From the NCBI GenBank assembly GCA_023213395.1, contig CM041465.1, positions 55,249,741 through 55,313,740 of the forward strand: a stretch of 64,000 nucleotides of DNA, given 5' to 3'. The notes beneath the pieces are model-generated. The model searched no databases, was not told where the DNA came from, and was given only the letters and a program-made list of their open reading frames with translations. Each line of letters starts with the position of its first letter. Position 1 is the stretch's first letter. The DNA is from Cycas panzhihuaensis. Its lineage: Eukaryota; Cycadophyta. The position numbers and the translations under genes were made by a program. This document shows, in pieces, positions 58,048-64,000 of this stretch.

Positions 58048-60377
58048 TCATCGCGTGGCTGTCTCAGGGTCGTAGATGCTGTATTGGGTGTATGTCCTGC
58101 TCCTATTCAACCTTGACGCCATCTGGTCCACTAGTTGATTGTATCGAGCCTGGATACGATCCCTCTCTCCCCAGAGTCCCTCCTCCATACTCTGGAATCT
58201 CTCCTCTATCACTCTGAGGTGCTCCTCTAGCACTGCTATCCGAACCATGGTCCTAGCATCTCTGCTTGCTCTTCCCAGTGCCTCTAAAGCCTGGACCTGT
58301 CCGTGTAGCTTATCTTACTCGCTCCGCACCTCATCAAGCTCTCGCTACATTTGTCCCCTAAAAGTGATGTGCTCTTGGGACTCTGCAACCCAGATGTCTC
58401 TCACCCTCACCAATGGGGCAAATGCCTTTATATGGCCACCTGCCGATCTAGGCGCATCCTCTGCCTAGATGGGCAGTTGCCCCTCTGCGTATACCTGAGG
58501 GAACATCTCCCTCACCATGGCCTCTACTAGTCTTCTGACCTCCGCAGTACCTGCCAATGCAACATGTCATGGTCAGTGAATATCCCACTGTATGCCATGA
58601 TGAAATGAAATTAAATATCTACCTAGCTGTCAAATGACTAAGGAAATAGTTAGGCCTCACCTGCCATAGCCGCTGGCTCCTCTACTCGTGTGACATCCTC
58701 TCCCCCTGGCTCTCCACTAGTTGCAAGTACCTCATCCTCGAGTACCTCCTCTGCCTAGACCTCTCTCCTTACAGGGACTGGCTCAACTCTCACCTCTCTA
58801 GATCTCCTCATGATCCGTAGCCTGTGGGCCCTAGTCACCGGCCCCTTGCTCTCCTGAGCTACCCCTGATGGGTCTACCTCTCCTCCAGTAGTCCCGGATG
58901 GTCTCGCTGCTCCTCCTGTTGACCCTAACGGACCTGCCTCTCCCGCAGGTTGCGATGGGCTGGCCCCATCTCCTCCGTCGGTATCATCATTGTCGTCGTC
59001 ATCATCTATGGGTGCACCTGCTCTGCCCACCTCATCGTCGATATCCCACCTCATCGTCCTGTATGGATCTGTTATGTAGTCCATCATGGTGAGGAGGTCC
59101 AGCGACGTCGCCTCTGCTGATCACCAGACGTGGGCCTATTCCTCCATCCCCGTGAGTCGAGTCTGCCATCTGTGGACCATCGGAGCCCACTTTGCTATGG
59201 GGTGTAGTCCCCCCGTTGGTGCCACTATCACGAAGTAATCGAAAAACCAACACTGTAGCAATGTGCTATATGATAACCCTCCTCTGCTAGTCAGCCTGAT
59301 AGTGTCAAGCTACGTGATGAGGTTCGTCACTATTAGGGTGGCCCAGTCCATCCTCTCGCCGGCTTCGCAGCAATGCACTGCATCCATCCATCCTCTAGGT
59401 ATCTCTCTGTAGTTCTATTTCTTGGAAATCTGGAATAGAATGCATAGTGTGATCAGCTTCCTCACCCGAGGAATCCTCGACATTAGCATAGTCTAGAGAG
59501 GAACTCCTCTCTACTCCCACCTGTTAGCCCCAGTGAAGAACGTGGTCGCCTCCCTGTGTATTGCCTCAGTGCTAAGCAGCGCTCCCAATGTCACCGGCCT
59601 CCCAGTCACTGGTACCCCTAGAATCTACCAGATGTCTCCTAGTGTCACTGTCACATCATCTACCTGAGGCAAATGGAATACGTGCCTTCTCCAGTCTCAG
59701 TGTGATACTATATCAACTAGAAGCCTCTGATCCGATGCAAACTGAGGTGTCTTCAAGGCCTTATATAGGCCACACCTCTGCAAAGTCTTCTTGTCGCCCC
59801 GGGACATCATCTCTATGTAGCTCAGCATAGCCATGCCGACGATTTCACGGTTATCCACTGTGATAACTACCTGCCAACACCAAAAAATAATCAAAGTCAG
59901 CCTCTTAACAATCATCTATGTTCCTGGCTATCTTTCAGCTTTCTCTGTCTGAGATTTGGGGCCTTATGGCCCCTCATCTTCTTTTTTCTATTTTTTTGCC
60001 TTCATACCACGCTAAACTTAGCGGTATCGCTAAGTTTAGCACAAGTCCCACGGCGATCTGTAGGCCTCGCAGCGATGATCGCGGCACTGCGAGCTTCACT
60101 GCAGTATGAACGACAAACCCCCAAAAGAGGGGGTTTCTGCCTAAAAAAATCAAAAAAATTGTTGTGGTAGACCCTGTGGGGCCCACGGGGACCAGGGCTC
60201 CCTAATACCCAGGTCTTGCCTCTTCCTAGGTCCAATTCGGACTCCGAGAGGCCTCCAATTGCCCATAAGGGGTGTAAAAAACTGCACAAAAACTACAAAA
60301 AATTAATCAACTTTGAACTTTGAAATGGGGAGGGTTTTGTGAGATCCACTTACTGGATCTAGCTTGGCCATCGTCAT
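58048..60377 (-). pseudogene. Opposite-strand plant mobile domain gene of element C
   Basis: Cleanest splice signals in the window. Exon 1 is 60354-60377 (MTMAKLDP), donor GTAAGTGG. Intron 1 is 59871-60353, acceptor GTGTTGGCAG. Exon 2 (58661-59870) begins VVITVDNREIVGMAMLSY in phase 0 and carries the PMD core: CGLYKALKTPQ, LLVDIVSH-x-DWRRHVFHLPQVDDVTV, DIW-x-ILGVPVTGRPV, then IPRGWMDAVHCCEAGERMDW and RGGLSYSTLLQCWFFDYF. The tail has an Asp run, GEAGP/GGAARPSG repeats and basic RAHRLRIMRRSREVR. Intron 2 is 58551-58660 (GTGAGG...TTGGCAG). Exon 3 (58048-58550) starts AEVRRLVEAMVREMFPQVYAE, is coiled-coil-like (ERFQSMEEGLWGERDRIQ) and ends YDPETATR. About ten stops, most from Trp or Gln codons by one transition. 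Confidence 0.82.
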
Positions 60378-60537
60378 CTCGTCTCGCTGGTCCCACTGGC
60401 TTTTGCTGTGCTCCGATCCAATGGTCAGATCATCCCCCGCGTGCCTCCAAAATTGGGCGGCGCTATGCTACATAAGGAGATGGCTCTGGTTTCTCACAAG
60501 AGCCGGTGAAAATGAATCCATTTTCCATTCGATTTCC

Positions 60538-60544
60538 TTATATA
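60538..60544 (-). promoter_or_regulatory. TATA box of the opposite-strand PMD gene (C)
   Basis: Minus strand TATATAA in GCCTATATAAGGAAATCG, 161 bp before the exon 1 ATG at 60377. Position and context as in A and B. It reads toward pol, away from the 3' LTR. Confidence 0.75.
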
Positions 60545-60820
60545 GGCGGGGGCCCTGACAGGCACTTCCTCCATTTTTGACCTCACGATAGTAGTTGGGA
60601 CCATCCCGTTTCCCTGATCGCCTTTACCTTCTGGCCCTGTTGCTTGTTGTGCTCTATTGATGTCCTTTTCACCTTCTCTTGCAAAGGCATTTATGGCGCC
60701 CCATTATTGCACCTTTTCCAGGGCCCTTCTACCTCATTTTGCACACCACTCTTGTGCATACCCAAGTTTATACTTGTTTAGCTCATTTCACTGCCCTAGA
60801 CTTGTTTTGGTAGCCCTTTT

Positions 60821-61057
60821 TTGCTCCTGGGATCCCCAAAGGGGAATGCTCCCTCGTTCAGGGGCATGTTTTGCTTTCCAAAGCAACCTTTGGTGCTCCG
60901 GGGCATCTTTCCTTTGCCCACTCTTAGATGGTGGTCAGACTGCTTACTCCCATCCTTGGGTAACCTCATTGCTAGGTCCTCCTATACTTCACAGCTACTT
61001 ATTGCCTGTTTTTTTCGAGTATCCCTTTCATTTCATCACTATTTACTTGCTGCTTGA
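60821..61057 (+). other. Small conserved reading frame before aRNH (C)
   Basis: 78 codons ending about 15 bases before the aRNH ATG; contains MFCFPKQPLVLRGIF, PSLGNLIARSSY and a hydrophobic end. Related to 591-788 in B. A longer overlapping frame (60657-61313) runs through the aRNH start in another phase and is not supported as a gene. Confidence 0.25.
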
Positions 61058-61072
61058 ATTTAGTGTTCGCTT

Positions 61073-61495
61073 ATGTCCCTTTATATCTTTACCAATGATG
61101 GAAGCCGCAGTAACCCTCGACCTTCTACCGCTGCATGGATTCTTCGCAGCCCCTCTGGATATGACTTCCTGCATTCTGGGGTCTTCCTTCCCAAGGCAAC
61201 TAATAACGAAGCTGAGTACACAGCCATTATTGAAGCCCTTACCAATGCTCTCTGTTTCCATCATGGACCCATCATGTTGCTCTGCGATTCTCAGGTTGTG
61301 GTGTCCCATCTAACCTAGGTTTACCAAGTGCGATGCCCTCACGTGAGAGCCCTCGCTTCAACCGCTAGATCTCTCTTGGCTCACTTTTCGTCAATGGATA
61401 TTCAACACATACCTCAGGACCTCAATGCTGAGGCAGACAGCCTCATCTACCTAATTCTTGAGCATTGTCTCCCTCTCCTTGGTGACTACCAGTGA
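61073..61495 (+). pseudogene. Archaeal-type RNase H of element C
   Basis: 141 codons with one in-frame TAG (after VVSHLT). Motifs: FTNDGSRSNPRPSTAAWIL, NNEAEYTAIIEALTNAL, CDSQVVVSHL, then FSSMDIQHIPQDLNAEADSL and a last LPLLGDYQ before TGA. The length fits a single RNase H domain. The ATG is conserved in B and D and lies directly after a stop in the upstream frame, so this is a separate ORF rather than the end of pol. It sits about 360 bp before the 3' LTR. Confidence 0.82.
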
Positions 61496-61843
61496 GGCTT
61501 GCCTGGCCAACCCGTGCCCGAGTCTCTGGTCGCTTTTAGTTTGATGTGCTTATTCAGTTTGCTGGATGCCCTCCTATCACTCATTACACTTCGGTAATGC
61601 AGGGCATCCCCTTCATCTACTCTATTCAGTTGCAGGTCGATGTTTAGACGATGCGTAGGCAGCCCCTATGTTGTCCTCGTCTCCGTCTCCCTTGTCCACG
61701 TGTTCCGCCACGACACTCGCTGACACCCTTAGTCCATATACTATTCATGATTGTTTTTACATATATATATACATGTGCTACTGATGTTTTTGGTTGTCAG
61801 CATTTGCCATCACGTCACACTTCTGAGCGGTGAGGCTTTGCTG

Positions 61844-61855
61844 CCAAGGGGGTAG
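61844..61855 (+). other. Polypurine tract, element C
   Basis: CCAAGGGGGTAG directly before the 3' LTR's TGTTTCCC. It primes plus-strand DNA synthesis in LTR elements. Confidence 0.7.
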
Positions 61856-64000
61856 TGTTTCCCAGCTACCGGGAATGGACTCGAGATGCATCAACTCAAG
61901 TAAGCTTAGGTATATGTTCTTACTTCTCCCTACTCTTGTTTGAATGAGATTGTTAGCATAGACTACTTGACATATGCTTGCCTGCCTGCATTGCTTCTTT
62001 GCCTAATCATAGTGCATGTGCTTACAGCACACTTTCAGCCTATGATGACTCATGATGGGGGCATTCCTCAGTGAATGTTAGCGCATAGCCACCCACTCTG
62101 TCTCCATGACCTCCTGGGATGCTTCAGCCAGTCATGTTTGCTCCTGTTATGACATTTTACTTGTGTTGCAGTCTCTTCCAAGTCTGATTAACTCCTTGGT
62201 TGAGACCCATTTCGCTGTTTTGGCTACTTGCCCATCACTTGGGTATTCCCCTAGTTGTTTCAGTCTTAATTTACTCTCAATATCAACTCCAAAGCCTTAT
62301 TCCTACTTATTTTTATTTATTTTTTGTTTCCAGTCTGGCACCGCTATAAACTTAGCGGTACCACGATCTTTGTTGCAGTATCACGAAGTTATCGTGGGGC
62401 GACTATTTGAATTTTTTTTTTAAAATCACGTGATAGTTTCCACTTTTTTCACGAAACTACCACGTGGCACCTGCATATTTATGTCGCCCTGACATCCCCA
62501 ATGTTCACCTGTAGTGAGCAGGGGATAAAACAAGTAATCCTCTTCATTTTCAAGGATCTTTTTTTCATTTTTACACAAAAAAGGAAAAATATACAAACTC
62601 CTCCACAGAAATCTACTGCAAAGAGAGACTCACAGTTACTGGCTCAATTCCAGGGACCATTGCTGCCTCTATTGCTCACCACCAGCAAGCTCTACATCTA
62701 CTTGCAGGACTTCAAGGCTTTAAAGAGGGTCATCTTCAAAATCTCCCAAAAGACAAGCTACAAAGACTCCAAACTCACAGGATCATCCTCACATTTCTCT
62801 CTTCTCTAAACTAGCCACTTCAATCCACTAAATGCTGGTTCTTTCCTACTATTTTTCCAGCAAACTCATGCTTGGTATCTTCACAACAAGGTACCTCTTA
62901 CATTTACTTTGCAATTTATGTTATTTCTTTATGTTCTTGTGGATAAACTCTTAGTTCATATGCCTTTTTATTACTGTACCTATTTAGCATCATTCTCTTG
63001 TCTTTTGGCACAATAGTGTTTTCCCAATCATCCCAACAAACCTACTCTTAGGTGGCTGTTATAGGGGGGGCAACACAAAGAGAAATTAAGGGAGGAAGGC
63101 GGGGTCCGTCCCCCTTGCTGTCCTTCTCCCCAAGGGTTCGGTCCCTTATTCTCTTTCCCTTTGCCTTTGGTGCCTTCCTAGGAGTCAGGTTAGAGGGTTT
63201 GGGAGCTCATTTTTAGAGCTAAACTAATGTTGGCATCCCATTGCCACGCTAGTTCTAGATTTCCATCCGTTGGTTTTGGGCATCACATAAGCCCCAAAAC
63301 CATTTGTTGCCAGTTGACAGTTTGTTACTCACCCAATCTGAGAATTTGTTGTTCGTAGCATCTTGTTCTTTAGGTGTTTGCATACCTTTCAGTTACCCTC
63401 TTCTTTCTCATTACTCGTTGCCCCATATCCTTGCTGTGAGTCTATTTTCCTTCCCAAGACTGAGTGGAGATTCCTTGTGGGTGAGTAAGCCATTCTAAGG
63501 CTATACTCTTCATTTTTGGGTATCATTTGCAGTAACTGTTTATAGGAGTTATGTTGCATGTTGTTTCATTAAATGATAATATATATATGCTTAGCTTAGT
63601 TTGATTTAGTTTCATTTGAGTTTAGTACATATACTCGATCTATTTTGTGGCCCCTCTTCTAAGAGGGAGATACTCGTCTAGTTTACTTGCAGGATCTCAC
63701 ATCAGTGGAGTCACGTATGGAATAAAACCCATTGCAGGTTAGTTCCACATTTAGTACTTTTTGTCATTTTCCATTGTCTGTTTTTTCTGTTTTTACTTTC
63801 ACATGCATAAGGGGAGGTAAGCTAGCCCCTCTTCAGTTGCTCGTGGCAACTATTGCTGACCGATATCGCATGCGCGACAAGTGGAGTGGGAAGTAAAGAG
63901 ACGGGAAACACTCCATTCAGATGCCAGGTCCAGGTATTTTCCTTATCCCTGTGTATCTTCTTTATGTTGTTGTCTTTTATGCACATGTTTGCATAGTTAG
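61856..64000 (+). repeat. 3' LTR of element C (cut by window end)
   Basis: 2145 bases matching 34019 onward: TGTTTCCCAGCTACCGGG and so on. The match continues to the last base of the window. Confidence 0.92.
62427..62466. promoter_or_regulatory. LTR inverted repeat with CACGTG arms
   Basis: CACGTGATAGTTTC, a short T-rich loop, then GAAACTACCACGTG. Arms of about 14 bases pair almost fully and each ends in a G-box core (CACGTG). The 5' LTR has the same repeat with CACGCG/CGCGTG arms at 34602-34641. Candidate transcription factor site or RNA hairpin. Confidence 0.45.

Larger units (their letters stand above)
55398..64000 (+). mobile_element. Element C, 3' part
   Basis: Continuation of C after D: RT thumb, RNase H, integrase, then the PMD gene on the opposite strand, the aRNH ORF, polypurine tract and the first 2145 bases of the 3' LTR. 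The element leaves the window on the right with about 450 bases of LTR still to come, judging by the 5' copy. Confidence 0.92.

Noticed and set aside
60657-61313. 218-codon plus-strand frame
   Set aside because: It overlaps the aRNH in another phase and is open only in part in A, B and D. The aRNH frame has recognisable motifs; this one has none.
57287-62000. An env-like gene near the 3' end of C
   Set aside because: No signal peptide with a transmembrane anchor of adequate length. The space is taken by the opposite-strand PMD gene and aRNH.
1-64000. Host genes, rRNA, tRNA genes, CRISPR arrays, prophage or bacterial operons
   Set aside because: None seen on either strand. Elements and region E account for the whole window, and tRNA-like matches are only the primer sites.

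Overview
This window is plant nuclear DNA made almost wholly of nested, decayed Ty3/Gypsy LTR retrotransposons of a Tat/Ogre-like type. I found no host gene. The plant assignment rests on the element type, on LTRs of about 2.55 kb with 5-bp target duplications, on an Arg-tRNA-like primer site, on a CHHC (C-x2-H-x4-H-x4-C) gag knuckle, on an archaeal-type RNase H, and on a plant mobile domain (PMD) gene carried by the elements. The species cannot be read from the sequence; a large, repeat-rich seed-plant genome is the likely source.

Layout. Element B (minus) runs from beyond the left edge to 27874. Element A (minus, 855-14842) is inserted in it and flanked by GAGCC/GAGTC. From 27875 to 34018 lies about 6.1 kb of much more AT-rich DNA (region E). 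Element C (plus) starts at 34019 and runs past the right edge. Element D (minus, 41555-55392) is inserted in C's reverse transcriptase and flanked by a perfect ATAGG duplication. Removing D restores C's pol frame. B and C point away from each other, with region E between their 5' LTRs.

Shared plan, in element sense: 5' LTR, Arg-tRNA-like primer site, gag, protease, a long linker, RT, a degenerate Gypsy RNase H, integrase, then a gene on the OPPOSITE strand, then a separate archaeal-type RNase H ORF on the sense strand, a polypurine tract and the 3' LTR. The opposite-strand gene is the main discovery. It encodes a PMD protein and has its own TATA box, an 8-codon first exon, a 0.3-0.5 kb phase-0 intron, a long PMD exon with an acidic Gly/Pro/Ser tail and a basic patch, a short second intron, and a coiled-coil last exon. 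The same model is seen in A, B and C, and again in the AT-rich region E, where promoter, first exon and splice sites are still recognisable.

State of the copies. All coding regions are broken by stops or frameshifts. A lacks about 2.3 kb from RT to the end of integrase but keeps the PMD gene. D keeps pol but lacks nearly all of the PMD gene and its promoter. B and C have the full plan, with catalytic residues lost in places. Stops in C and D are mostly transitions of the kind left by methyl-cytosine deamination. The two LTRs of A differ by many small indels at CNG sites, which may partly be assembly error.
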